Source of the DNA: Nitrososphaerota archaeon | Lineage (GTDB): Archaea > Thermoproteota > Nitrososphaeria > Nitrososphaerales > Nitrosopumilaceae | Assembly (NCBI GenBank): GCA_028867395.1 | Contig: JAGWGO010000005.1 | Span: forward strand, 1 to 21,996 | Direction of reading: 5' to 3' | Length of the DNA: 21,996 nucleotides | In this document: in pieces, positions 1 through 7,131 of the stretch | Position numbering within the stretch: position 1 is the first letter of the stretch | How the letters are laid out: each line of letters opens with the position of its first letter | Translations under genes and position numbers: made by a program | The notes under the pieces: generated by a model | Database searches by the model: none | The model's input: only the letters and a program-made list of their open reading frames with translations | Told to the model about the DNA's origin: nothing

Positions 1-1
1 T

Positions 2-406
2 GGTGTCTTTGATATCATACACCCCGGACACATACATACACTGAGAGGTGCCAAGGCGCTTGGAAACGTATTGGTGGTTGTGGTTGCAACAGACAGCACG
101 GCACAGAAGATGAAAAAGCGCATTCCACTTCACAACATGGACCTTCGACGAGACCTTGTAAGTTCCCTGTCAATGGTAGACCACGCAATGGTGGGTCATG
201 AGGGAGACATATTCAAGACCGTTGCCCGAGTTAGGCCAAACATTATCGCCCTAGGCTATGATCAGATTCACCAAGAAAAGTTCATCATAGATGGCTGCAA
301 AAAAATTGGCGTCGACGTTTCCATTGCAAGACTCCAGTCTCCAATACCTGACATCAAGAGCTCAAAGATAGAAAGCGAGTACGGCAAGTCCATTTACGGA
401 ATATAA
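2..406 (+). CDS. ribL: FAD synthetase (FMN adenylyltransferase), 5' truncated by window edge
   Basis: Transfers AMP from ATP to FMN to make FAD, the last step of flavin cofactor synthesis, in the cytoplasm. The reading frame is open from base 2, so the start lies before the window; about 134 codons remain and only a few N-terminal residues should be missing. The visible N-terminus carries the nucleotidyltransferase HxGH motif as HPGH at visible residues 7-10 (bases 20-31). Later come KKRIPLHN, the DLRRDLV helix and a GYDQIH segment, all typical of archaeal RibL. The stop lies 1 nt from the stop of the convergent riboflavin kinase gene, so consecutive FMN- and FAD-making enzymes sit side by side. 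A related cytidylyltransferase is the main alternative, but the DEGDIF/GHEGDIF and GYDQ signatures favour RibL. Confidence 0.88.
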   Translation, partial: GVFDIIHPGHIHTLRGAKALGNVLVVVVATDSTAQKMKKRIPLHNMDLRRDLVSSLSMVDHAMVGHEGDIFKTVARVRPNIIALGYDQIHQEKFIIDGCKKIGVDVSIARLQSPIPDIKSSKIESEYGKSIYGI

Positions 407-407
407 C

Positions 408-1103
408 CTACTGAACTGGTTTTGGTTTTACGTTTACGCGAATTGTAATCTGAGATCCTGTTGACAGTTTTGTAGACTTTTTGATGTTCTCTTTTGAGAT
501 TAGTTCAATTACCGAGTCATCATGGTGAGTTCTTTCAAGCAAAATAAGTGCGGCATCTATGCTGTTGTTTACTCTGGCGGGATAACATTTGACCCACCCG
601 TATGTTCGCTTGCCGTCTGAGAATCCGTTTACCATTATTGCAGGATATGCGTCAAGTGATCGTTTTCCCTCGATAAACTCCTTGTCCTTTAGCTTTACAT
701 TTAGAGTTCCAGGAAACGGAACGTACCCAAGTTTTGATTTGAATTGCTTTGTGTATCCTTTCATGGACATGTAGTATGCCCCCTCACCCATCCCGGAAAT
801 TATCACGCCCTTAAACTCTACATATGATGGTGATGTTTCAAGAGATGACTTTAGAGTGGAAAAAATTTTTGACATCTCTGCGTGACCTTTTGTTGTGATT
901 CTTACAGATACTCTCGGTCCTGAACGGAGTCTCTCGATATATCCATCGGATTCCAGCTCAAGAAGATGTTTTGATGCTGCCTGCTGCGACTTGCGTATGG
1001 ATTTCCCAAGAGACGATGTTGTGATTGGAACAAAGTTGTAGCGTGCTCCCTTGGCAAAAAGTTCTGCAAGTGTTAGAATGTGTTGTAGCTTCAGTTCCGG
1101 CAT
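408..1103 (-). CDS. ribK: CTP-dependent riboflavin kinase fused to an N-terminal winged HTH (RbkR-type)
   Basis: Phosphorylates riboflavin to FMN using CTP, an archaeal enzyme unrelated to bacterial RibF. Residues 8-80 form a winged helix-turn-helix of MarR-like appearance (SLGKSIRKSQQAASKHLLEL recognition region, then a basic wing). Residues 96-226 are the DUF120 riboflavin kinase domain, with the glycine-rich SGMGEG at 103-108 and PFPGTLNVKL at 129-138. The HTH-kinase fusion is the architecture of RbkR, known as both kinase and transcriptional regulator of riboflavin genes in some archaea. The ATG lies 5 nt downstream of the dnaG stop, so it is probably cotranscribed with dnaG. Whether this copy still binds DNA is inferred from the domain only. 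Confidence 0.9.
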   Translation of the reverse strand: MPELKLQHILTLAELFAKGARYNFVPITTSSLGKSIRKSQQAASKHLLELESDGYIERLRSGPRVSVRITTKGHAEMSKIFSTLKSSLETSPSYVEFKGVIISGMGEGAYYMSMKGYTKQFKSKLGYVPFPGTLNVKLKDKEFIEGKRSLDAYPAIMVNGFSDGKRTYGWVKCYPARVNNSIDAALILLERTHHDDSVIELISKENIKKSTKLSTGSQITIRVNVKPKPVQ

Positions 1104-1108
1104 TGGTT

Positions 1109-2254
1109 TTATGCAATACCAAGCTCTGTAAATGTTTTCAGTGTCATGCCATCAGTTGACTTGAGATTTGCCATCCTGTGCCCTATGACACACTCTATTC
1201 CCGCTTGTTTGGCAGAATCAATGAGTCTCTGAGTTATGATACCGTCAAGCACTAGATACTTTATTCCAGAGCCTGGAGAGAGTTTTGAGACCACTTCGCT
1301 AACAGGTACCTTGAAGACGTTGTTTAGTCCCTCATCTAGGGCTACTGCCTCCAAAGACTCGTTGAGGTCCGGATATACCTTTCTTGCAACGTTTGCTATT
1401 GGCTCATCTTTTGGATCCTGAAGCCTTGGTTTTGCAGTCTCCTTTTTCATCTCTTCAGCAGTCTCCTTGAGAGTGTCTGCAATCTGGATGGGAGTCAGTT
1501 CTTCTACCTCAACACCTTCTGGTGCGCGGTGAACCACGTCTACATTTACAAGTGATTTTAGTTCTTTTAGTATAAAGCCTCCTGCCCTATCACCGTCAAG
1601 GAATGCAACTACTTTTTGTTTTGAATCGCAAAGTGACTTGATTGACTCGTCGATTCTTGCTCCCTCTATTGCAAGCGCGTTGTCAAATCCAGCCCTCAAT
1701 AGATTTATCACGTCTGCTCTGCCCTCTACCAAAATTATCCATGGTGAATCAAAAACTCCAGAACCGCACGCAAGTTTCTCTTTTCCAAATGTAGTTAGTT
1801 TGCCAGAGGATGTTACTTCTTGCACATCCTTTAGCATCTCCTCTCCTTCGCTGATTGTCTTTGTAGACCACTTTTGTACAATCTGTTTTGCTCTGTCAAC
1901 AATCTCCTTTTTCTTTGCAGAGCGGACGTCCTCTATTGCTTCAAGTTTGAAATGAGCTTGGAAGGGACCGACCTTGTCTATGCTCTCTATTGCAGCTGCA
2001 ATGAGTGCAGCAGTATTGATATCAGTACTCATTGGTATCAGTGCATCTCCTTTTGTTTGATTAGTCGTACTCGTAGCGTTGACTTCTATCCTACCCACTT
2101 TGGACACCTTCTGAAGTTCGTTTAGGTTCATCTCTGGCCCAAGCAGTCCTTCTGTCTGGCCAAAAATTGCGCCTATGATATCGGCTTTTTCAACGAGCCC
2201 ATCGACGTCAAAGCTGAGCTTAACGTGATACTTGACAATTCCTGTATATGGCAA
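1109..2254 (-). CDS. dnaG: Archaeal DnaG-type primase / exosome-associated Toprim protein
   Basis: Archaeal DnaG has a Toprim catalytic core and is found with the RNA exosome as an adaptor for poly(A)-rich RNA; weak primase activity is also known for the family. The N-terminal segment has the family signature VEKADIIGAIFGQTEGLLG at residues 21-39. The Toprim domain begins near residue 170, with EGRAD at 177-181 and the acidic pair D220/D222 in FLDGDRAGG. At 381 aa it is close to the usual archaeal length. The start codon is TTG: upstream in frame there is a stop within five codons, and a GAGGT Shine-Dalgarno lies 8 nt before the TTG. It follows a small Toprim gene and precedes ribK on the same strand. 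Confidence 0.93.
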   Translation of the reverse strand: MPYTGIVKYHVKLSFDVDGLVEKADIIGAIFGQTEGLLGPEMNLNELQKVSKVGRIEVNATSTTNQTKGDALIPMSTDINTAALIAAAIESIDKVGPFQAHFKLEAIEDVRSAKKKEIVDRAKQIVQKWSTKTISEGEEMLKDVQEVTSSGKLTTFGKEKLACGSGVFDSPWIILVEGRADVINLLRAGFDNALAIEGARIDESIKSLCDSKQKVVAFLDGDRAGGFILKELKSLVNVDVVHRAPEGVEVEELTPIQIADTLKETAEEMKKETAKPRLQDPKDEPIANVARKVYPDLNESLEAVALDEGLNNVFKVPVSEVVSKLSPGSGIKYLVLDGIITQRLIDSAKQAGIECVIGHRMANLKSTDGMTLKTFTELGIA

Positions 2255-2325
2255 ATCATTAACCTCTTAATTTTTTATCAATTTACTTTCAAAAAGGGCA
2301 GATATAAGTGCTTATTGCCAAGCCC
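2255..2325 (-). promoter_or_regulatory. dnaG leader: hairpin, TATA-like box and Shine-Dalgarno
   Basis: Between the small Toprim stop and dnaG, the minus strand holds a TATA-like CTTATATC (about 2302-2309). About 40-45 nt further on is GAGGT (2263-2267), placed 8 nt before the TTG start. With initiation about 27 nt after the TATA box, the leader would be about 20-25 nt, so dnaG should have a leadered mRNA. The same stretch can fold as GGCA-ATAAG-CA-CTTAT-ATC-TGCC, a hairpin with a 3-nt bulge that overlaps the TATA box and might end the upstream transcript. Confidence 0.45.
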
Positions 2326-2748
2326 TCATATTGGCTTGTACAATGAGAGATCCTCAACATGTCGTACCTTGCCTTTTGTTATGGCAGTTAGTTTTCGTCT
2401 AAATGAGAGATCGACTGTCATGCGGTGCTCTAGTTGTGAGAGGATCCTCTTTGTGAGATACGATCCCTTTCTGTCAGAATCTAAAAGCAGTATCAGTCTC
2501 TTGTACCCAGAGACCGAGTCTGCAAACTTTGCCAAGCCCTTGAAATTGTGAAACTGGCTTACATTGCCTGAAAAGCCGAAGTGCTGGAGTGCCTCCGCGT
2601 CCTTTCTTCCCTCCACTACTACGACGCTATCTTTTTTTGAGTTTAGTGATCTGATGAGGTTATAAACCTCAGATATCTCCGACTCGTTAACCTTCACGGT
2701 TTTACTTGGAATTAAACATATTAAGCAATTTTCAAGAAATTCTTCCAT
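2326..2748 (-). CDS. Small stand-alone Toprim domain protein (COG1658/UPF0292-like)
   Basis: A compact Toprim protein of the archaeal small-primase-like/RNase M5-like group; its substrate is not known. The first Toprim motif is VVVVEGRKDAEAL (E46) and the second is LLLDSDRKG (D90, D92), which bind Mg2+ in this fold. No zinc-finger or helicase domain accompanies them. It lies 71 bp upstream of dnaG on the same strand, so two Toprim proteins are adjacent. The annotated ATG (2746-2748) overlaps the ATG of the divergent amidotransferase gene (2747-2749) as CATG. A shorter form starting at GTG 2695-2697 (codon 18, about 123 aa) would lie about 27 nt from an AT-rich block at 2711-2730 and still contain the whole Toprim domain. 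I regard the start as unsettled. Confidence 0.8.
   Translation of the reverse strand: MEEFLENCLICLIPSKTVKVNESEISEVYNLIRSLNSKKDSVVVVEGRKDAEALQHFGFSGNVSQFHNFKGLAKFADSVSGYKRLILLLDSDRKGSYLTKRILSQLEHRMTVDLSFRRKLTAITKGKVRHVEDLSLYKPI
2711..2730. promoter_or_regulatory. AT-rich TATA-like block, possibly bidirectional
   Basis: The block ATTAAACATATTAAG lies 29 nt (centre) upstream of the plus-strand ATG at 2747, the spacing seen at other leaderless starts here. Read on the minus strand it lies about 24-27 nt before the GTG at 2697, inside the 5' part of the small Toprim ORF. It may serve both directions; this is inferred from spacing only. Confidence 0.4.
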
Positions 2749-3436
2749 GCCTGATGTATTGGCAATTCAGAACACCAGAAACGAAGGAATTGGAACGCTT
2801 GGAAGGCTGTTTGAACAAGACGGTTTTGACATCACAGTAGTTCTTGCAAAAAAAGAACCAATCCCAAAATCAAGACCAAATGTCATAGTCATACTTGGAG
2901 CCCCAGAGAGTGCAAACGACGACTTGAACTATCTAAAAAAGGAGATTGAATTGATACAGGATGCAGTAAAAAAAGAGACGCCGATACTTGGAATATGCCT
3001 TGGGTCACAGCTTATCGCAAAGGCATTTGGCGCAAGAGTATACCAAGGCAAGAGAAAAGAGATTGGATTCTATCACGATATAGAGTTTGACAATGTCTCC
3101 CAGTCAAGACTCTTTCAAGGAATGAAGAGTCCTGTCACGGTATTTCATTGGCACGGCGACACGTTTGATCTTCCACCCAATGCGATCAGGCTCGCGCACT
3201 CTAAAGAGTATCAAAATCAAGCAATCAAGATAGGAAGCGCAGTAGGCGTACAGTTCCACATGGAAGTAGATGAGCAATCAATACTACTCTGGCTTGAAAA
3301 ATCAAAGGACGAGCTAAAATTTATCCCATACATAAGACCTGAAGAGATAATCAGGAATATACCAAAGAACATAGATGCAGTTGAGAACAACATGAAACTG
3401 TTTTACCGAAACTTCAAGTCAGAGTTTGATCTCTGA
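2747..3436 (+). CDS. Class I glutamine amidotransferase domain protein (GuaA-like GATase1)
   Basis: A free-standing class I glutaminase domain, which releases ammonia from glutamine or acts on a related gamma-glutamyl substrate. The catalytic triad is visible: the nucleophile C84 in GICLGSQ, H171 in VQFHMEVDE, and E173. The oxyanion strand is VILGAPESAND. There is no ATP-pyrophosphatase domain, so it is not full GMP synthetase, and at 229 aa it fits the COG0518 single-domain group. The actual product is unknown. It is divergent from the small Toprim gene with overlapping start codons, and is followed 40 bp later by the acyl-CoA synthetase gene, which has its own promoter. The N-terminus (LAIQNTRNEGIGTLGRLF) is typical for the group and supports this ATG. 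Confidence 0.82.
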   Translation: MPDVLAIQNTRNEGIGTLGRLFEQDGFDITVVLAKKEPIPKSRPNVIVILGAPESANDDLNYLKKEIELIQDAVKKETPILGICLGSQLIAKAFGARVYQGKRKEIGFYHDIEFDNVSQSRLFQGMKSPVTVFHWHGDTFDLPPNAIRLAHSKEYQNQAIKIGSAVGVQFHMEVDEQSILLWLEKSKDELKFIPYIRPEEIIRNIPKNIDAVENNMKLFYRNFKSEFDL

Positions 3437-3442
3437 CAAAAG

Positions 3443-3451
3443 TTTAATATA
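3443..3451 (+). promoter_or_regulatory. TATA-like box of the acyl-CoA synthetase gene
   Basis: TTTAATATA lies about 30 nt (centre) before the ATG at 3477, which predicts a nearly leaderless mRNA. No Shine-Dalgarno is visible next to the ATG. Confidence 0.55.
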
Positions 3452-3476
3452 ATGACACCAAGACTCGGATCTCGTT

Positions 3477-5600
3477 ATGAGCACAGTTACAAAAATTTTT
3501 GAAGAAACAATATCAACCGATCACAAGGTAATTACCGAAGATCTCTCAAAAGCAGTTTTGAAAAAGTATGGAATCAAAGTTCCAGGATACGCACTTGTAA
3601 ACAATGCCAAGGAAGCAACAAGGGCAGCAAAGAAACTAGGATTTCCACTTGTCATGAAGGTAGTCTCTCCACAAATTCTTCACAAGACAGATGTTGGAGG
3701 AGTCAAAGTCGGCCTGCAAAACGAGAAGGAAGTAAAGAAGGTCTTTACCGACATGTACTCAAGGCTCTCAAAGAAGAAAGGTGTTCATCTAAAAGGCATT
3801 CTGCTTGAGAAGATGGTCCCACAAGGAGTTGAGATAATTGTAGGATTGCAAAATGACCCACAGTTTGGTCCTGTCATCATGGTAGGACTTGGCGGAGTTC
3901 TCACAGAGATATTCAAAGACGTAGCATTTCGAATGCTGCCAATTACAATCGACGATGCCAAGTCAATGCTCACAGAGCTAAAGGGCTCCAAAATACTTCA
4001 AGGATACAGGGGAAGTAAGCCAATCGACCTGACCATGTTAGCAAAGGCATTGGTGCAGATTGGAAAGATTGGGGTTGACAACGCATCATACTTTGACAGC
4101 GTCGACTTTAACCCAATTGTAGTATATCCAAAATCATACTATGTTGTAGACGCAAAGATAATTCTAAGAAAAGATGGCAAGAAGGACTCGATATCAAAGT
4201 CCCACCCAAACATCGAGTTCATGGAGACATTTTTCACACCCCAGTCAGTAGCACTGGTAGGTGCATCTGCAACACCAGGCAAGGTAGGAAACTCTGTTCT
4301 TGACAGTATCGCAAAACACGACTACAAGGGCAAGGTCTATCCCATAAATCCAAAATCTGAAGAGATTCTTGGAATCAAGTGTTATCCAACTCTTGAGGCA
4401 ATCCAAGATCCAATTGATCTTGTTGTCGTATGTGTAGACCTTTCTGTCACGCCACCAATTCTTGAGACTTGTGCTAAGAAAGGTATCCACAATGTTGTGA
4501 TTGTGTCAGGTGGAGGAAAGGAGCTTGGAGGAGAGCGAGCTGCATATGAAGCAGAGGTGAAGAAATTATCTGAGCAGCACAAGATTAGAATCATTGGTCC
4601 AAACTGCATTGGCATGTTCAACGCAGCAAACAGACTTGACTGCGCATTCCAGGGTCAAGCAAGAATGGTTCGTGCAAGGCAAGGTCCAGTAGCACTGTTA
4701 TCACAAAGTGGTACGATGGGAATTAGCTTCCTTGAGACTGCAGACACTTTTGGACTATCCAAGATGGTATCATATGGAAACAGATCAGATGTTGATGAAG
4801 CAGACATGATCTGGTACTTGGCAAATGATCCACAAACCAAGGTTATAGCACTTTATGTCGAAGGATTTGGCGATGGACGCAAGTTCATAGAGACTGCAAA
4901 GAGAGTAATGAACGAGAAGAAAAAGCCAATTGTAATTTGGAAGAGCGGAAGAACAACACTTGGAGCAAAGCAAGCAGCATCACACACAGGTTCTCTTGGA
5001 GGCTCTAATGCAATAATTATGGGCACATTCAAGCAAGCAGGAATAATCTCAGTTGATAGCTATCAAGAATTGGCATCAGTTGTAAAGGCACTTGCGTGGC
5101 AGCCAGCTGCAAAAGGTCCTCGAGTCGGACTAGTAAGCAACGGCGCAGGTCCAATGATTGGAGCAATCGACCAATTTGAAAAGTACGGCTTGGAGCTTGG
5201 CAAGGTAACCGAGTCCACCCTAAAGGCTATGAAGGAACATTATCCACCAACATATGTCATTGGAAACGGCAACCCTGCCGACGTAACAGGCGGTGCCAAT
5301 GCAGACGATTACAGGTTTACAATTCAAAAGTTCATGGACGACCCCAACATCGATATCGTAATGCCATGGTTTGTGTTCCAAGATGACCCACTGGAAGAAA
5401 CCATCATAGATCATCTTGGCGAGTTTACAAAACAAGGTAAGAAACCACTGCTAGTTGGTGGAAATGGCGGTCCCTATACGCAAAAAATATCCGCGCTAAT
5501 TGAGAAGCACCAAGTCCCAGTCTATGACGACATTAGAAACTGGGTAGCCGCTGGAGCCGCACTGTATCAATGGGGAAAGCACAAACCAGACAAGGTTTAA
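3477..5600 (+). CDS. ADP-forming acyl-CoA synthetase, likely 3-hydroxypropionyl-CoA synthetase of the 3HP/4HB cycle
   Basis: Activates a carboxylic acid with CoA and ATP, giving ADP and phosphate. In ammonia-oxidising archaea such enzymes activate 3-hydroxypropionate (Nmar_1309) or 4-hydroxybutyrate (Nmar_0206); the ADP-forming type makes the cycle energetically cheap. The fused order is an ATP-grasp (beta) domain at about residues 15-235, with LHKTDVGGV around H69, then a CoA-binding domain from about 250 (FFTPQSVALVGASATPGKVG) and ligase domains to 707. The phosphorylated histidine is expected at H503 in AASHTGSLGG. The hydratase of the same pathway follows 25 bp downstream, as in Nitrosopumilus, which favours the 3-hydroxypropionate enzyme. 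Substrate assignment rests on this synteny; 4-hydroxybutyrate or acetate remain possible. Confidence 0.88.
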   Translation: MSTVTKIFEETISTDHKVITEDLSKAVLKKYGIKVPGYALVNNAKEATRAAKKLGFPLVMKVVSPQILHKTDVGGVKVGLQNEKEVKKVFTDMYSRLSKKKGVHLKGILLEKMVPQGVEIIVGLQNDPQFGPVIMVGLGGVLTEIFKDVAFRMLPITIDDAKSMLTELKGSKILQGYRGSKPIDLTMLAKALVQIGKIGVDNASYFDSVDFNPIVVYPKSYYVVDAKIILRKDGKKDSISKSHPNIEFMETFFTPQSVALVGASATPGKVGNSVLDSIAKHDYKGKVYPINPKSEEILGIKCYPTLEAIQDPIDLVVVCVDLSVTPPILETCAKKGIHNVVIVSGGGKELGGERAAYEAEVKKLSEQHKIRIIGPNCIGMFNAANRLDCAFQGQARMVRARQGPVALLSQSGTMGISFLETADTFGLSKMVSYGNRSDVDEADMIWYLANDPQTKVIALYVEGFGDGRKFIETAKRVMNEKKKPIVIWKSGRTTLGAKQAASHTGSLGGSNAIIMGTFKQAGIISVDSYQELASVVKALAWQPAAKGPRVGLVSNGAGPMIGAIDQFEKYGLELGKVTESTLKAMKEHYPPTYVIGNGNPADVTGGANADDYRFTIQKFMDDPNIDIVMPWFVFQDDPLEETIIDHLGEFTKQGKKPLLVGGNGGPYTQKISALIEKHQVPVYDDIRNWVAAGAALYQWGKHKPDKV

Positions 5601-5625
5601 TTTCCTCATAGTTTGGAGTTTTCAC

Positions 5626-6387
5626 ATGTCATTGGTTAATGTTTCCAAGTCAGATGGAATCTGCACAGTCAAGATAAACAGACCAGACAAGCTCAATGCC
5701 ATGAATATGGAAGTTGCAAATGATATCGTCAAAGTTTTCAAAGATATAGAGACTGACGACTCGGTAAAAGTTGTAATTCTTACAGGCGAGGGTGACAAGG
5801 CATTTTCTGCAGGCGCAGACATTGCATACATGTCAACAATTACTCCAATCGAGGCAGAAGCATATGCAAAGGTTGGACACTTGCTGACATCTACAGTAGA
5901 AAACTGTAGCAGGCCAACAATTGCCGCAATCAACGGATTTGCACTTGGCGGCGGATGTGAGCTTGCACTTGCATGCGATATCAGAATTGCTGCCGATACT
6001 GCAAAGATAGGCCAGCCAGAGGTAACAATAGGAGTCTGCCCAGGCTGGGGCGGAACTCAAAGACTGCAAAGAATCATCGGAATATCTCAGGCAAAAGATC
6101 TTATCTATACTGGAAGAATGATAAAATCAGACGAGGCAAAGGAGATGGGACTTGTCAACAAAGTAGTCGAGATTGCAAAGATCTCAGAAGAGGCCACAAA
6201 CATGGCAAAGATGATTGCGCAAAACTCTGCAATGGCAGTAAGGATGTCAAAGGTTGCAATAAACAAGGGAAGAAACTCGGACATTGACACCGGGCTTGCG
6301 CTCGAACTTTACACATGGGGACTGTGCTTTACACACCCAGACAGGACCGAGAGAATGACTGCCTTTGTCAACAAGTCAAAGAAATAG
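5626..6387 (+). CDS. Enoyl-CoA hydratase family: likely 3-hydroxypropionyl-CoA dehydratase / crotonyl-CoA hydratase
   Basis: A crotonase-fold enzyme. In thaumarchaea the homologue Nmar_1308 dehydrates 3-hydroxypropionyl-CoA to acryloyl-CoA and also hydrates crotonyl-CoA, so one protein serves both halves of the carbon-fixation cycle. Both catalytic glutamates are present: E112 in GGGCELALACD and E132 in GQPEVTIGVCPGWGG. The oxyanion-hole segments are FSAGADI (60-66) and ALGGG (106-110). Its 253 aa are normal for a single-function crotonase. A GGAG Shine-Dalgarno (5615-5618) sits 7 nt before the ATG and the gap from the synthetase stop is 25 bp, so the two genes very probably form one operon. 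The assignment comes from the neighbour; the residues prove only hydratase chemistry. Confidence 0.88.
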   Translation: MSLVNVSKSDGICTVKINRPDKLNAMNMEVANDIVKVFKDIETDDSVKVVILTGEGDKAFSAGADIAYMSTITPIEAEAYAKVGHLLTSTVENCSRPTIAAINGFALGGGCELALACDIRIAADTAKIGQPEVTIGVCPGWGGTQRLQRIIGISQAKDLIYTGRMIKSDEAKEMGLVNKVVEIAKISEEATNMAKMIAQNSAMAVRMSKVAINKGRNSDIDTGLALELYTWGLCFTHPDRTERMTAFVNKSKK

Positions 6388-6478
6388 GTCCCTCTCATCT
6401 TTTACCCCTACATTCTATTTGATTCCTAATATGCCCGGTAGGAAAAGATTATTATAATTTAAAGAACGAAATAAATCC
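6388..6478 (+). promoter_or_regulatory. Intergenic region with TATA box of the Fe-S carrier gene
   Basis: An AT-rich block TTATTATAATTTAAAG (about 6448-6463) is centred about 24-28 nt before the ATG at 6479, with no Shine-Dalgarno, so a leaderless transcript is likely. A T/C-rich run just after the hydratase stop (about 6390-6408) may help termination. Confidence 0.5.
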
Positions 6479-6829
6479 ATGAGCAATACTCAGGCAACAA
6501 AACTGATTACAATCACGCCAAAAGCTGCAGAAAAGGTCTCTGCCTTCATGAAAGAGGAAGCAGAAAAGCCAGAATTTCTGAGAGTTTACGTACAAGGAGG
6601 CGGATGTTCAGGATTGTCCTATGGAATGGGCTTTGAGAAAAAGTCCGAAGAAGACGATCTTGTAATTGAGGAGAACGGAGTAAAGATGCTAGTTGATAGT
6701 TACAGCGCCGACTATCTCAAGGGCGCAAGCATTGACTACATCGAGAGCCTAATGGGCGCTGGATTTAAGATAAACAATCCAAACGTAACCAAGTCATGCT
6801 CTTGTGGTCACTCGTTTAGCACCTCTTAA
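6479..6829 (+). CDS. A-type iron-sulfur carrier (HesB/IscA/ErpA family)
   Basis: Binds and delivers Fe-S clusters to apo-proteins. The three conserved cysteines are all present: C43 in GGGCSGLSYGM, and C107 and C109 in the C-terminal SCSCGHSF. The length of 116 aa is typical. It stands alone between the carbon-fixation operon and a convergent RAM-domain gene. Relevant clients could include 4-hydroxybutyryl-CoA dehydratase and ferredoxins, but no client is encoded here. No Isc or Suf scaffold gene is in the window. Confidence 0.93.
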   Translation: MSNTQATKLITITPKAAEKVSAFMKEEAEKPEFLRVYVQGGGCSGLSYGMGFEKKSEEDDLVIEENGVKMLVDSYSADYLKGASIDYIESLMGAGFKINNPNVTKSCSCGHSFSTS

Positions 6830-6880
6830 ATTAACGTCTCTTAATTTTTATTTTTCAATATCTACTGTAAAGAATTTTTT
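6830..6880. terminator. T-rich convergent termination region
   Basis: Between two convergent stops the plus strand reads CTTAATTTTTATTTTTC and, further on, AATTTTTTCTATA. Read from the minus strand there are shorter A/T tracts. This fits archaeal T-tract termination for the Fe-S carrier transcript, and possibly for the opposing gene. Confidence 0.45.
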
Positions 6881-7108
6881 CTATACCGTAATGAGTGTCA
6901 TGGTAGAAAGGACATGCGGCACTTTGCGTATATGACCTGTGATTATCTTTTCAAGAGTTGACGAATCCTCGCTTTCCACTTCGACTATGACATCGTACAG
7001 GCCAAGAACTCCTGTAACATTTTTGATCCCCTTTACCCCTTCAAGTTTTTTTATGATATGTGATTCTCTTCCAGTCTCACAATGAATAGCTACAAACGCT
7101 TTTGTCAT
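6881..7108 (-). CDS. Stand-alone RAM (Lrp/AsnC ligand-binding) domain protein
   Basis: A 75-residue protein that is only the ligand-binding (RAM) half of Lrp/AsnC regulators, with no helix-turn-helix. The pattern AFVAIHCETGRESHIIKKL, then a G-rich turn (VTGVLGLYDVIVEVE) and the final strand STMTLITV is the usual alpha/beta sandwich. Such proteins oligomerise and bind amino acids; some modulate full-length Lrp proteins or enzymes. It is immediately downstream of glutamate dehydrogenase on the same strand (23 bp gap). A TATA-like CTTAAACAAG about 24 nt before the ATG overlaps the gdhA stop, so it may be transcribed separately. A link to glutamate metabolism is an inference from position. Confidence 0.85.
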   Translation of the reverse strand: MTKAFVAIHCETGRESHIIKKLEGVKGIKNVTGVLGLYDVIVEVESEDSSTLEKIITGHIRKVPHVLSTMTLITV

Positions 7109-7131
7109 GCCCGTGCAAGAAAATTACTTGT

